Origin: Sphagnum compactum
Lineage: Eukaryota > Bryophyta > Sphagnopsida > Sphagnales
DNA length: 64,000 nt
Assembly: GCA_965153455.1 (NCBI GenBank)
Contig: OZ234499.1
Span: forward strand, 15,558,271-15,622,270
Direction of reading: 5' to 3'
The notes below the pieces were generated by a model, which saw only the letters and a list, made by a program, of their open reading frames with translations, ran no database searches and was not told the origin of the DNA. Shown in pieces: positions 1 to 13,390 of this stretch. Positions within the stretch are counted from its first letter, which is position 1. Each line of letters begins with the position of its first letter. The position numbers were made by a program, and so were the translations under genes.

Positions 1-795
1 TAACATTGGGTGCCACCTGAGATACCACCTAGATTTTCACTTAACACTGACTTAACATTAGGTGTGAATGCACCTTTATATTAGTTTTATACCAGTTCCA
101 AACTTAGGTCTATACCATAGCCTAAGGTCAGTTTCCACATTGACAATATGAACATTGTTTTCCTTCCAAAAAATAATTCATTTAAATTTTTTTTGAAATA
201 TTTATTGAATTTTCCATGATCTACTATGATATTGTCCACATGAGTTAGTGAAAATTATTCAGAGTGTAGCCTAAGATAATTATGATGATTTTCAACATGT
301 CAACTTCATATTTTCACAAATTTTCATTTCACTATTTTGAGAATTATTTAATGACGGAACTGATCTTAGGGTAAGGTATACCAGACTCATACCCACCATA
401 AACCAGTCTTGGGGTCCAATTCCAGGACCAGATGGGTATGCGAGTTTAAAAGGAACCCTACTATTACCTTCCCCGCTTTGATACATACAAATTACACTAT
501 TTTTTAAAAGTGTTGAAATTTTGAGAAATGATTGTTTTCTCAGAAAAAAAAAAGAATTTTGAATGAAAAATGTTGAATCTTCAAGAATACTCTATTTCTC
601 AAAATGAAAATTTCAAAATTAATTAATCAATTAACTATTCAACAAACATATGTCAAAGTTGCCAAGGTACTAACTATGGTACACAAAGATAGGTTTGTGG
701 AAAGGAGCTAATTGTACCTACAATACATAAAAGTTGCCAAGTTCAAGGTTGATTGAAAACTACTCTTTGACCTGATTTTGGTATGAAAACGAATG

Positions 796-828
<33 letters not shown>

Positions 829-834
829 ACTCAC
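796..834. repeat. (CT)n microsatellite
   Basis: About fifteen CT units followed by three CACT units. It is followed by a short imperfect duplication of a segment containing CAGGTGCTTGC (834-886). A simple repeat with no visible function. Confidence 0.9.
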
Positions 835-924
835 AGGTGCTTGCAAGAATGAATGCTCTTTCACAGGTGCTTGCTTGCTTGCAAGAATCCCTTATGCCTT
901 TTACCATGAGAGAAGGAGCCCGTG

Positions 925-945
925 AATAATAATAATAATAATAAT
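925..945. repeat. (AAT)n microsatellite
   Basis: About seven AAT units. They sit at the start of a 70-codon open frame and give it an Asn run, which argues against that frame being real. Confidence 0.9.
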
Positions 946-3886
946 ACTTCTCGAACCACTTTTGATTCTGGCTGGCAAATTGTCATGCTTCTTGAATACA
1001 CTGATATATGGATTTGTAGTTTTGTTTGTTGGTGTGCTCATGAAAGGGCTGATAAAGAAACGTATGTAAACATGTTACTTTCGTTAGTACTTAAACTAGT
1101 ACTTAATTGCAAAGCACAGCACGGAGTATGCTAATCCATTGATATAGTCTCTGAAAGGACTTAGGGTTTTCTGAAATAAACGGTCCTAAATATGTCCCTC
1201 ATAGTACTTCTGATTTCAGACCAGGGATGGAGAGGTTCATGCTGTACCTCTAAGGTTTGGGTAGCTAATGGCTGGGACACACAATTATTTGACCCCGTAA
1301 TTCCCTACTTGCTATGTACTCTGCACCTTTCTCTCTCACCAAAGACCAAGTTAATAAAAATGAAATTTGAACCTTTCCCAAGTTAAACCAGTGTTTTTTT
1401 TTTTTTCCCATGAACTTTTTGGCTGTTTTATTAAAAAAAATTGGAAACTTTGGAATTTTTTTTCTGGTGTAAATATGAACTAGTTGCTAATTTTTATAAT
1501 AATTTTTGGAATTTTTTAAAAATGTGCCAAATTTTTTATATCACAAAACTGGGGGAAAAAAACCCTGTTCCCAGAAATGTAATTCAAAGGGCTAAGTAAA
1601 TCCTTATGGATAGTTAGTACTAGTATTCATTTTTTTTCCATAACTACATGGACAAGGTCTTTAGGGATTCTATTTTTTTGCACCACATAGGGTGTCAATT
1701 TCAAAATTTTCACCCAAAAAAAAAACCCCTCGACCTATTATCATTCCCATATCAAAATAATGTCCCCCAATCACCAATTTACCGGGTTACATTTTGATAA
1801 TACCCATATGTTATGTTCAAGGTTTCCACATACCCACCTTGAGAACCACTTTAAATAGTGGTTTTGACTCATTTGTTTTCATTAGTTAATTTTCCATGAC
1901 TTGGAATCAAGAGCTTTCCAAAGAGACCAAGAACGTGATCTGAAGCAAACCAGTTCAGTGGATCTCATAAATACAAACAAAACAAAACAAGCAAACTACC
2001 TTGCTTCATAGATAGATGTCCTTTAAGCTTAAATGTTCAATTTTAATTATGAACTTGTATGTTGTGTTACATTTGTGCTAGGAATTTGTCCAACTTCATT
2101 CAATTCAAGATTACTTTATGTTCATGTTTCTTGGGGATAAAATATGATGCTTAAATTGATGTTGAAAGTACGTGATGTTCTTGTTCAACATCATCTCAAC
2201 ATTATTAATGTGTTTTCTTAAATTTCCAAGGTGCTCTGAGTTCCAATGAAGCATCCATTGAAGTTTGGGAAGTTTTCTTTTTCTCTCTTTTGGAGTGCTT
2301 GAAACAAGTTATATGACATGGTTGAAAAGCTATGAAGTATATGAGATGGTAACTTCAAGGTAAGGTCTTCCATGGCTACATTTAATGTCACATTTGATCT
2401 ATGAATGTCCCAAAGCATATTTTGGTTTGTGATGGATATGGCACCTTGTACTAATTGCTCAAAAAATGTCAATACTTCCTTGGAACAATTTCCATATAAT
2501 CATCTTTTGCATGCCCATGAAATTCTTGGGCCTACACAATTGTGTGAAGTATTGAAGTTTCGATTTTTTTTCTTGATATGTAAGATTAAAAGAGAAAACC
2601 ATGACAAGTATTTATAGCATAGATGATAATGTACCATTCTTTTGACTTTGGGATTTTATATAAATTCATTATTGGATTTCAGCATAATTGGCCCTTTCAA
2701 ATTGGTATTTAGGACTTCTCATAAATTTTCCCATGAATAGGATTGAAATTCAACAAGGAAATGGATATAAGACTCGAATTCATTTTTAAATGAGATAATT
2801 GCCAAATAACTTGAATGAACCTGAAGTTAATTAATGTTATAGCTTTTGTAACACAAAGGTAGGATTTAAATGTGAATAGACATATTTCATACTCTGCATT
2901 TGCAAGGGATATTTGCCTTAGCTTAAGGACCTTTCTAGGAGATCATTCTTTAAGGTCCTTTTGGGAATAAACAATTTAAAGAACTTCAACATCAAATCTT
3001 TAATATTCACTTTAGAAAACATAACTTTTTAGAAGACAATTTAGATATTTCTATAGCTCTAGGAATGCTTCCCTTTGACTCCAACAATTTGCCCCTTAGT
3101 TTAAAAGAATTTTCTAAAACCTCTTTCCCTCACCTAAATTGACCCAATTCCCTAGCTTGCCCTAACCTTTGGTGGTGGCTCAACAGCTAAGACTTTGATA
3201 ATTACCTTTTGGAATGGGCCAAATTTCAAGCACTTTCAAACTGCACAAGGTTATTCCCAGGCCATGTCTAAAACAGTTGAAACCATCTCTATGTTTCATA
3301 CCTTTGTCATAACTTCCAACAAGTTGAGGAGTCATGTTGACACCCCACCATATATATATGCCTTCCATATTCATATGTTAACACAAGCGTAGAAATGGAT
3401 TGAACTTAACCAAAAGTTGGGGTGCATGATCTTTTGTCATAGGATCAAAAGGCATCAAATTCTATTAACTAGGTGGAAACCTAACCAAACCATATCCTTG
3501 TCTACATTATGTGTGTAAAGGTTCATGGATGTGAATTGCAATACTTATATGCTTTTGAAAACACCATAAGAAAATTTGGTCATAGAACTTTTAGAAATAA
3601 CTTCAGATTGGATAGCTTTTGACTCAGGTTAAAGACAATATATATATAAGATATGGTATGTAAAACCCTTATAGTACACTAGGTAGTACTCCCGTATTTG
3701 AGGTTTTTCACTCTCTAGTTTACTTGATAGTGTTAGCTGCAATCATCCACTGCCAGTATCAATGGCTGTTATATGGGTATCAGAAATGGCCCTTCACCGG
3801 TTATCAATGCGGCTCTTTAATTTTGTAACCAGTGTTCTCACAAAATGAGAGAACCGCCCAACATTGGTACTAACCATCCGGATGCA

Positions 3887-3908
3887 TCTACCTACCTACC
3901 TACCTACA
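3887..3908. repeat. (CTAC)n microsatellite
   Basis: About five CTAC units immediately downstream of the CCGCCCAACATTGG element-end motif. Confidence 0.85.
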
Positions 3909-4742
3909 TAGTATATACTCACATTTCCTAAGTACGAACTCCATCCTACTTACTCACCTTACAGTTTCACCTCCAAAACTCACTTGTGGTTCATCCATCC
4001 ACAATGGAGTCATCCAATGGATGGTGCACCTGACCAGGATCACATCATCCCATGTGTACCAACATCCATGACAATCTGAGCCCGAATGAATACCTGGAAT
4101 TTGGATTTGATCCTGTGCTGACCATAGTACAAGGGCAGCTTCAACACATGTTTGTCGAATAATTAATTAATTTGGGCTCTGCACTACTACTGTGCACTAC
4201 CAATGACCCTCAACTATTCTATTTTTTTCTTATGTTTTCATATGGTTTTCAATAATTCATCATTATTTATGTCAATGTCAGATTTAATCTAAATTAATAT
4301 AAATTTCATGAAGATGAAAAGACACATGTTAATTGATTTTTTTCATATCCATGTTGGTGGGTAGGGAAAAATGGAGCACGGTAGTTAAAAAAATGGAAGT
4401 AGCTATTAGGAATGGAGGTATGTAGTGACTAAGAAAGTTAGTAAGAAAAGAAATAATTGTCTCAGAAAATCTTGATTGCCCTTTAAAAGTTTTTTTTTTT
4501 TTGGCAAATCTCAACATTCTACAAAATTATATAGTTAGGTTCCAGCCTACTGGTAGTGGCAAAGCTTCTAAGGTACCGCCTAAAAACACTGACCTAATTT
4601 CTCCTTTGGTTTTAAAGGTTGCGTCCCAGGCAGAACCTTCCTTGTAGAGAAAGGCACACCTTACCAAGCATAACTTTCTTGCATAATTTCAAATTAGGTC
4701 AGGTTTTAAGTAGGTTAATAACATGTCACATTGGATATTCTG

Positions 4743-5110
4743 TTGTCTTTTTCCAACCCCACCCATAAAACTAAAATTGGGATTGCAAGTAGGTGGGAGA
4801 TTACTGATAGCAACCCGGTTGGACCAATCAAACTATCTAGTCAATCAGAACAGAAACTGGGAGCAGTCAATAAAGATGATTTGACTGTGTTTATTTGACT
4901 GTTCTAAAAGCTCCTCCTCCAGAGCTCTGATAAAGCTGTACACTTTTCCAGGGTCCCAGCACTCTTCCAGTGGGATTCATTGGATTAGATTGATGAACCA
5001 CATCCAAGATTTTCCATCCAGTACAGGATCACATACTGAGTGTTGGTGCATATCTCCAGCAGTGCTCAGTATGTGAGCCTGGAGAAATCTTTTTCCCATC
5101 CAAGTTTAGT
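4743..5110. repeat. dispersed repeat B, copy 1
   Basis: Shares with 48010-48190 a segment containing ACCAATCAAACTATCTAG and a flanking block AAAATTGGGATTGCAAGTAG / AAAACTGGGACTTCGCATAG. Both copies also carry CTCCAGC...TGCTCAGTATGTGA, but at opposite sides of the shared block (here at 5050-5080). CTCCAGC-type ends are common in plant miniature elements. No coding potential; boundaries are approximate. Confidence 0.55.
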
Positions 5111-6198
5111 ACCCTAGTACATGAAGGGTTTCTGTATAAATTAAATTACTTTTTGTTTTGTTGAATTTTTGAAAAAATATTTATTACTTGTGCCAAAATC
5201 ATTTATTAAAATTAAGAATATGCAAGTTTTCCACTGTTGGGTTTGACCTGCAGACCTTTAAAGTACAAGAATTTAAGGCATAACACAAGTGTGTTTGTTA
5301 TTTGATATAACCATTACCTGCACAAAATTTCAGAATTAGAAAACCAAGTGTCGAAGTTAAATTTTTAATTTTAATTAATTATTCAACAGTTTGTTGTCGA
5401 ATCTAATCAGGGAGTAAGGTATTTTTCTTTTTTGCAAGCCCACCAGTGTATTTTTTTTGGGTTGAGAAATGTGGGTGAGATGACCCGTGCTTCATATGGC
5501 CGTGGAGGTAAAATGGCTAGTGCATGTGTATACGTGTCAAAATTAATGGCACCTTCTTAAAACCAAAAGAATGTTTTTGCCTACTTCCTACAAACTAGCA
5601 TCTAAAGGTTTGGTGATTAATTTTTTAAATGTTCAGCCTTTATTGGCTACTTCAAAAAGTTCATCGTGTATATATTGGGAATACTATTTATGAAGTGTTA
5701 ACTTTATTGGTGATTTGTGAGTCTTGAATCGAGATTTTGCTACCTAAACACTTACGAGTTACAACACATCAAAATCACATACATTAAATAGTGATGAATC
5801 ATGATAGAAAAGTTAAATAGATGATTTCTAGGGGAATTGAACCCAAGTTTAAATGAGCTTGCCCTTTGCAACAGAAGCCGCTTGCTGAAATAAACACACA
5901 AAATGTTTGTTAAAGTCCAAATTTCACATAACGTACTAAATTGCAAACTGGATAATAGTCATGTGACATACCTCATCAACTTACCAAAACTATAAAACCC
6001 AAATAAAATGGTAGACCATTGAAGGCATGGAAAAATTATTAACTGCACATTGTAATTGTAATGTGCATAAGTTGATGTTCCCAATATTGATATTTTATTT
6101 GTGAAACAAAAATTGCCTTCAATGCCATTCTACTAATCTACCATTGCCAAAGAAAACTTGCACAAAAATGTCAAAAGTGTAAATTTCAAACACTAATA
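5111..6198. other. gene-free AT-rich stretch
   Basis: Only short open frames without motifs. I see no repeat partner for it elsewhere in the window. Confidence 0.5.
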
Positions 6199-8360
6199 TT
6201 ATAATGGGTTTTCTTCTCCTAAATCCTTCCAAGTAGCTATGGCCTTGGTATAAGGAAAAGACTCAAGATTGTAGAAGCCTTGTGAAAACATTCTCACACA
6301 CACATTAAGATAGGTGGTGAGACAATTATGAAGTTTGCCCTTCATGAAGGACAAAGTGTTGAAGCAACATTCATCTTCAATAGATCCCAAAACCTAGCGC
6401 ATAGCAAGTTTGGCAAGCTTCACATACTTAAATATGTCCAAAGTGAGCACTTTAGAGTCTGATATAAATAGTCGCATGCGTATCAAAAGGTTGCACCCTT
6501 TGCCATCTTTTTTCAAGATTTTTGAAACATTATGGAATATGGTTGTTTTGAACAAAAAAACTTGAGATTCAAGCTTCAACTTGTCAAATGGAACAACCAC
6601 CAACAACTCAAAATTAAAATTTCTATGTGGCACACAATAAAAAGACATGATGGCTTTAAAGTGTAGAGGAAATGATGCCTCAAAATCTGCAACAACCAAA
6701 TAATGTGAATAGACCACCCCCAAAACATTCATCAACTTCTGATTAGGGAAGCACAGGTCTAATTCATTTTAGAGCATTGTAACTAAACAAAACCACAAAT
6801 GTTAGAAAACAAGGTACGGTTCATAGGTAAAGCAACCCCATCTAGGTCCATTCACGGTTGGGGTATCAAAAAAGAAAAAAAAGGAATTTAAGGACTTTTT
6901 AATACTATTTTTTACAAATAACATTTACATGAAAAAATTTAGATGAAAAAAATTGAATAATCCAATATAAGATAATTCATGTATTAATGGTGATTTTTCA
7001 CTTTGATAGATAATTGTGTATGAATACTTTGTTTTCATGCCAAAAATGCAAAAAATCCCAAAATGAGTTTCAATGGATAAGCAAACATGTTTTTTGGCAA
7101 GATTATTTCTTGCACATGTGACCTACATGTAAAGCTACACAGTTTGAAACCATTGAACATAATTTTTTTATCAATTGGTTTTTTAAATGAGTCCTTTGCC
7201 TTGCAGCCCTTTCCTTCAAAATTTCAAGACTTTGAAAGTTTTGTATGATTTGGTTTTTCATCAAGGTCATCCAATGAACATGTACTTTCATAGAAATGGG
7301 CATGTTTTTGTTGTACAAAAAGTTTGAAATCAATTATATGATTTTATGCATTCCTTTTTATTCTTTTTTTAAAAAGTACTTTAGACACTTAATTACTTTA
7401 ATTTACTGGACTCAAAATGACATTTACATAGTATCCAAATTATTTTAAAATATTTTTATGAATTTAAAAAGACATTATTTTATTTATTGACATACAACAA
7501 TCCACTACATTTATAATAATGTAAGATAAAATAAAATTCAAAGTTGTCATTTGTAGTCCTTTTTCAATTAGACACTCCTTTTTGATACCTGAATTGTGAA
7601 TGGACCCAATTTCTAGTCCAAGAATGAACCAAAAGAATGTGACCATTGAATTTTGTAGCACACCAATCATCATCAATGGTGGGGGACTTAATGAAAAACA
7701 AAGGCAACCCATCATGCTTTCCAACCAAGAAGCTATGGAATGCATTAAAAGTTTCATCCTTGAACTTGCATTTAGGATCAATGTAGAGTTCATATAATTT
7801 AGTTCTACACATCCTGATTACCTCAACAAAATCGCAAATCTATACATTTTTCCTTCAACCATACTAGATCAAGGTGTGAACCAACTCAAAAAGTGGTAAA
7901 ATGTAATGGAGCCCAAAAATGAATTCCAATCCAACTACTTTTCCAAATTGGATCTTGTAGCTTCATTCTCAATCTAATCCTTTGACATCTTTGCAATGAA
8001 GGTTTTGAATTCAACCACAACCCACTTGCATGGAAACAACATGGAAATCTAGCAGGTTTTAATATTTTGCAAGATTTTGTCACCTTTGGTCTCCAAGAAA
8101 GTTGGAAGCTTTTGCAATTCAAGCATTTTTTTTGGGACTTTTTGCAAAATAAAAAATGAAGGGATTGCAACGAATTTTCTTGTGAATAGTGAGCTTTGTA
8201 TTTTTGTTTCCTTGGTTTTTTTAGGGTTAAGAACAATAACGTTGTTAAGGTGATTTTTAGTTGTAAGTTGTAACAATGCTTGGCATTGGGTGATGTATTC
8301 TTGTTCTTGATGTTGGAGATATTTGGGGGTGTGTTTTGCATTGTTGTTTGGACAATGCAA
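6199..8360 (-). pseudogene. hAT-like (ZNF862-type) transposase remnant A
   Basis: Decayed transposase read from right to left. The clearest part is 6735-6199, one frame with a single in-frame TAG at 6391-6393. It carries a VLGVVYSHY stretch and then VKLAKLAM.*VLGSIEDE followed by C-F-x-T-L-S-F-M-K-G-K-L, which is the C-terminal dimerisation region of hAT-like ZNF862/KIAA1586-type proteins. Farther upstream, at 7812-7564, KLYELYIDPKCKFKDETF and a W-T-R-N-W stretch match the central part of the same family. At 8360-7886 the match (LPTFLETKGDKI, then KCK/FLGSIT-like pieces) is broken over several frames. About 800 bp between the two blocks has no family similarity, so something has inserted or decayed there. 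The family assignment is from remembered motifs, not a search. The gene is dead. Confidence 0.6.
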
Positions 8361-8449
8361 GTTATGGAACTTAGGGGTTGTTGTATAAATTGGGGCGTTT
8401 TTAATGCATTGGGTAGAATGATTGAACTAAGTGATTTTCTTTTTGACAT

Positions 8450-11400
8450 AGATTTTAATAAGTAGTTTTGTGAATTTTTGGATGGACAATTTGCAAAGAG
8501 TGCTCGGCTATCAATGTGTTGTTCTTCCTGTGGAACTATGCAATTTTGCTACGCCATAAGCTTTAGAGGAGGGACTTTGGTGTATAAGGAATAATAAGGG
8601 AAATGATAAAACATCGTAGAGGTTTCAAAAGTGGTCAAAGTGGCAATTCAAATTAGGAAATGTTTAGTTGATTGGGAGAGAGATATTGTTTTTTTGGTGT
8701 TTTGGGAAACAATACCCACAAGAGTGGGAACTCTGAAAGGAAATTTGGTTCAAGAATGGAATTTAATATGTTATGGGAAATTCTATAGACAATATGTTTG
8801 GATCATTGTTTTTTCTTTATCTAACTTCTTCAACTTCATTATGTATCAGGATATGTTTCATCTTAGGGAAACAATTTCATGAGAATTATGAAGTTTCAAG
8901 TTATTCATTGTGTCAGAATGTCTTGAGCTCTTTGTTTTCTTCAACTTCATGTGCTTCACTATGTATGCGGATATGTTTAATCTTACCTCTATGAGAGATA
9001 GTTCCACGAGAGTTGGGGACAAAATTTGTAACTTCTAGCATTGGTAGAAAGATGACCAGTGGCTCATTGAGAGTGAAATCGCAGTGTGTTGATCCCTTAG
9101 GACACATAATTTAAATTTGATTAAATAGACAATAAATATCTAAACACTACATTGTTGAAACCATCATAATATAAGATGTTCTTGTTTATGCAGTTTTTTA
9201 GGTTAGTTCAATATGTTAGTAATGCTCCTCAGTGAAAAAAGGGAAACAATTGACATCCTTTCTTTTAGGTTACATTAGTTCCCAAGAGGAGTTTCCAAAT
9301 GTGTATTGTTCGTGTGATGACATTTGCTTAAGTATTTTCACGCATTTATACTGCAACCAATTTCTTGACCAGCAGTAGCAGGAAGAGTTAATAAGGTTCG
9401 TGTCTACTGTATGAAGAGGGACAATGTACATTCTGGTTCCTCCAGGCAGACCCATTGCCTTTAAGTGACATCAAATCCGACCCAAACCAGACTCTTTACA
9501 AAAACCCTAATTAGGGAAGTGTAAAGTGTGTGAAAGCCTGAATTTTCTAGTGTACAGTCAGAAGTTGTAATGAATTACTAAGTACACACAAGTATGCACA
9601 AAGGGTCATATGAATTAGAATTTGTGATTATGTCTGAAATCATCCATATTATAATTTCCTAAATTTGGGCAGATTTTTTTGTGCTGTTGGAAACAAGCAG
9701 CTCATGCGGGTACAAAGTTCCAACTAAAAACTTCCGTTACGGGATTGAGAACTTCATATTTAGAGATGCATCCAAATTTATGGAACATACCCGTCCATCA
9801 TATGCACACATATTGCTTCATACGTCACTCTCACATTGTGTCAAGTTTGAGCCAAAATTTTATTCCCAAATCTTAAGACCAATGCGCTAGTCTCTTCCCT
9901 ATGGGCAGAGCAAATAAAAGAACAATATTATAATGATTTTTGCTTTGAAATATTTCATTTGAAGTCTAATAAATTGTGTTGACATTATTCATGCCTCTTC
10001 TATTAGCGTAGCCTAGGCCAAAAATGGTGACCAACAAAGTTAGGAATAGAAATTCAAAGCACCCAATGAGGCGAGGCATCTTAAGGGATAACATTTGGAG
10101 GGAATCCAATCACTTACTTCTTAAGAGATGCCACCTTCTAATACACACACAACAATTCCAAGAATGAATATTTTGATGAAATTAACATTTTCATCCATTA
10201 ATTTAGGATTGAAATTGATTTCATTTCATACTCGGAGCCTAACTTGCAACAATAGTTGCACCTTGTCAAAATTTACATTTCATTTTGTATTGTTATTATT
10301 ACATAATCTACACCATGACTCAAATTGAAGACATGACTTTCCATCATATAAGGTACATGGGTGAAGGCATTCCTAAAATGTGGCTCTAGCTTAGCCTTTA
10401 CCTAATTTGTGTCAAACAATGTATATTTGGGTGCATTAAGTGAAGAACCTCTTTTTTCTTTCATTTTTACTTTTTTTAAATATGCATATATTTAAATACC
10501 TTAAATTTAATTATTAATTTATCTTTTGCATCAGATTTTAATATATTATACATATTCAAACTTTTAGTTTTAATACTTAAAATTGTGAAAGCCATGAAAA
10601 TGCATCTAAATGGTAAAATCATGTGATAAAACCTTTTTTTTTTTGGACATATCATATACATTTTGCATATCCTTCAATTAAATAATTGAATGGTGGCAAA
10701 GTAAAAATACTCCTCTATAGTTCAAGTTTTTTCAAAATGATTCAACTCTCAATGATGTGGAGGAATCTTTTTATTTCATGGTTTGTCACATTTGATTACT
10801 AATTCATTTATTAAAATTTTAATTCACTTATTAAACTACTAAGTGAGCCTACTAACAACTAATAACAAAAGTATGTTCTATTTTCAATTTATTTTTGGTA
10901 CTAAGGATTAATGCATACTGATATTAATTATATGTTTGGTTTTCAAAATAAAAATAATCCTATTATAAAACCAAATAGGATTGAGTAAATAAAAGAATTG
11001 TTCAACTAATATGGGACTCTATAATTTTACTCATGTGTTTTGAGAATTCGAAAAAGAATGTTCTAACAAGGACTCATTTCACAATTTGTTCTATTAAATG
11101 CATACCTAGGGAAAATATGTTGACGAGGGTACCCGTAGCTTTTAGAAAACATGTGTTCACTTTCCCATCACTCTTAGTAGCCTTGGAGGTTCAAAGAGTC
11201 TAAGTAGCGTTTAAGCTAGTGCCCTTACAGCCATTTATAGACTTTCATTTGGCTTTGAAACAAGCAGAATAAAACTTCCGAAAATAAAAGGTGTAAAAAA
11301 AAAGTAAAAAAATCCAACCTCTTGTGAACACATATCCTTTCATGTGCAATTGAAATCATTCTTATACAAGAGACTTCACACACAAATAATATCCTTCATA

Positions 11401-11452
11401 TTACCAAACGATATGAACTTTGGTACGTTCTGAAGTATCTATCTATCTATCT
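8450..11452. other. gene-free stretch
   Basis: No recognisable coding sequence or repeat partner in the window. Open frames are under 85 codons and overlap in both orientations. Confidence 0.45.
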
Positions 11453-11655
11453 GGGTGTTCAGACACCCGTGGGTATTTTGGTGATGAGTGATTCTAGCTT
11501 ATGTGTTCAGACACCCGTGGGGTGTTTTGGTGATGAGTGGTTCTACCTTATGTGTTCAGACACCCGTGGGGTGTGTTTTGGTGATGAGTGGTTCTTCTAC
11601 CTTATGTGTTCAGACACCCGTGGGGTGTGTTTTGGTGATGAGTGGTTCTACCTTA
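11453..11655. repeat. minisatellite, ~49-54 bp unit x4
   Basis: Four tandem copies of a unit beginning TGTTCAGACACCCGTGGG and ending GGTGATGAGTGGTTCT-ACCTT. Length varies by small indels (GTGT insertion, CTT duplication). The first copy opens with GGGTGT-TCAG-ACACCC, a perfect six-base-pair hairpin. Two overlapping plus-strand frames stay open across the array only because the unit lacks stops. No start context or family match supports translation. Confidence 0.9.
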
Positions 11656-12229
11656 TTATATGTTGCAACATAAGGGAGGGAAAAAAAGCCCACTATTCTT
11701 CTGTTGAATGTAAAGTTGGAAAGTTTCAATAATTGTCAATCCTTTTTCTGCACATCTCTTCAGATGGGCCTTTGACAGTCCTTCAGTACTTAACTTCATG
11801 CATACCCAATATAGTAACCAAGCTAAAGAGATGATGGATGGGAGTCATAAGGTAGACCAATGGTAACCAAAGTTAGTTAGTTTACAAACCCATGCTCTTC
11901 TACAATTGGTTCCAATGACCACCCAAATGATGACTTTGTGAGAAAAAAAACCTGTTGTTGCTGTTTTGCCATTGTCATTGAGGGTAGTTTTTGGGGGCCT
12001 AATTATGAACCACCCTGCCAATTGGGGAGGCCACTATGCTTTCTTTGTACAGGCCCTTTCACAACTGGCTTTTATTGATGTCTGGTAGTTAATTGAACAG
12101 GCTACCTATTTTGTGTAGGGTAAAAAGCCCAAAGGCCTCAGGCTTCACTGAAAGTTAGAACCTACTCTGATTTTTTTTTTTAATATGTTTTTCCTGTGTT
12201 GTGATACCCTTGGGGTACAATCCTCAAAA
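11656..12229. other. gene-free stretch
   Basis: No gene or motif recognised. Contains poly-A and poly-T runs. Confidence 0.45.
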
Positions 12230-12456
12230 AATCCTCTCCAAAAAAAAAAACAAAAACCAAAATCCTTCAAGATATTATAACTCTATTATAACTAATCTTG
12301 AGTTTCAACACAAGCCAAAATATCATCTTTGAAAAATCCTCATATAATAAAAATAGACCTATTATTATTTATTACCTAGGGGCCAAAATCCCTTAAGCTA
12401 CTATACTTTATAATGAATCTAAACACAATATCCTTGCCTTGGTAGGCAAGGCCAAG
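12230..12456 (-). repeat. hairpin-ended repeat A, copy 1
   Basis: Member of a family with further copies at 14571, 18221 and 24821. Read on the minus strand it starts TTGGCCTTGCCTACCAAGGC, passes through ATATTGTGTTTAGATTCATTA and a run of AATAATA, then AGGATTTTTCAAAGATGATA and GAAACTCAAGATTAGTTA, ending in an AT-rich tail. The first 20 bases fold as CCTTGCCT/AGGCAAGG stems with a four-base loop. No coding potential. Class (MITE, SINE or other) not determined. Confidence 0.85.
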
Positions 12457-13067
12457 AATCAGAGTAGGTCTTTATATTACAAACGGCTTTTCAGCTGAGG
12501 TTTTTAGGTAGCTATACAAACATAAGGACTCACTCCAAGAGTTTTAGACCTTGCCAAGTGTGTTATTTCCTTCTTTGTTTGGGGGTAGTACATTTCAAAA
12601 AAAAAAAAAAAGGAACGCCCATTCAACCCCCATTTTTCTCTTGTTTCCATGATACCATACCCACTGGGTATCAGAAGGAAAAATAAATAAATAAATAAAA
12701 TAAAATTGGAGTAGGTCTCGGTAAAGCCCTTGGCTGCGGGCTTTACCCAACTTTCCCACTTACCATGGGAAGGGGCAGCCTTTTGCAGGGGCCACCCACT
12801 CTACTGTCCTCCACTGCACTGCATCCAGGAACAGAAAACACCACAGATCAAAACAAGAGGAAAACAACAAGCTCAAGCTCATTGCTGCTGCTGCTGCCCC
12901 ATTTCAATCCATCTCATATAACACTGGCATTTGCCTATTTGGTTTCTACAGAGAAAACAGATTTGCAGTTGACACCCAGTGTACCTTTGTACCTTCACAC
13001 TTGACATCAATTAAATTATTAATTGTTAAATAATTAGATTTATTTTTTTTGTTGAGAAATTCACTGT
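12457..13067. other. gene-free stretch with a perfect hairpin
   Basis: At 12720-12747 GGTAAAGCCC and GGGCTTTACC form a 10-bp perfect stem around TTGGCTGC. It is followed by a moderately GC-rich stretch with CTG repeats (12881-12899). Two short open frames here lack homology. No intron or promoter signals were convincing. Confidence 0.5.
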
Positions 13068-13390
13068 TAGGTTATATCATAACAAAAGTTGTCCCTGTAC
13101 GTCAAGTGATTTCATTAGATTTTGAGTGAAATTTTTAATCTTAATAAATAAAAATTAATTGAAAAACAGTGAATTTAGTGATCTAAAGAACAAGGGCTAA
13201 TGAACTGCATCCACATTTTGTAAAAAGCTAGGTTATATCATAACAAGAGGTGTCTCTGTATGTCAAGTGATTTCATTAGATTTTGAGTGAATTTTTTAAT
13301 CTTAATAAACAAAATTAATTGAAAAATTAGTGAATTTAGTGATCTAAAGAACAAGGGCTAATGAACTTCATCCACATTTTGTAAAAAGCG
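13068..13390. repeat. tandem duplication, 161 bp unit x2
   Basis: The block beginning TAGGTTATATCATAACAA and ending CACATTTTGTAAAAAGC occurs twice head to tail (13068-13228 and 13229-13390). The copies differ by about ten substitutions and small indels. Non-coding. Confidence 0.93.

Larger units (their letters stand above)
1..4742. other. gene-free AT-rich stretch
   Basis: No recognisable gene. Open frames are all short (under 85 codons), lack family motifs and overlap on both strands. It holds simple repeats, listed separately, and at 3848-3862 a CCGCCCAACATTGG motif that matches the end of the small TGTTGGGC elements seen at 25.5 and 30.5 kb. Confidence 0.5.

Noticed and set aside
3180-3392. 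Retrotransposon gag/pol fragment at 3.2-3.4 kb
   Set aside because: Both strands are open and I could not match a protease, reverse transcriptase or integrase motif.
11469-11732. 87-codon repeat protein over the minisatellite
   Set aside because: Two frames are open equally. The pattern follows the DNA repeat, and there is no start context or conservation evidence.
12720-12747. Helitron 3' end at the perfect 10-bp hairpin
   Set aside because: No CTRR follows at the expected distance and no Rep/helicase sequence or 5' TC end was seen.
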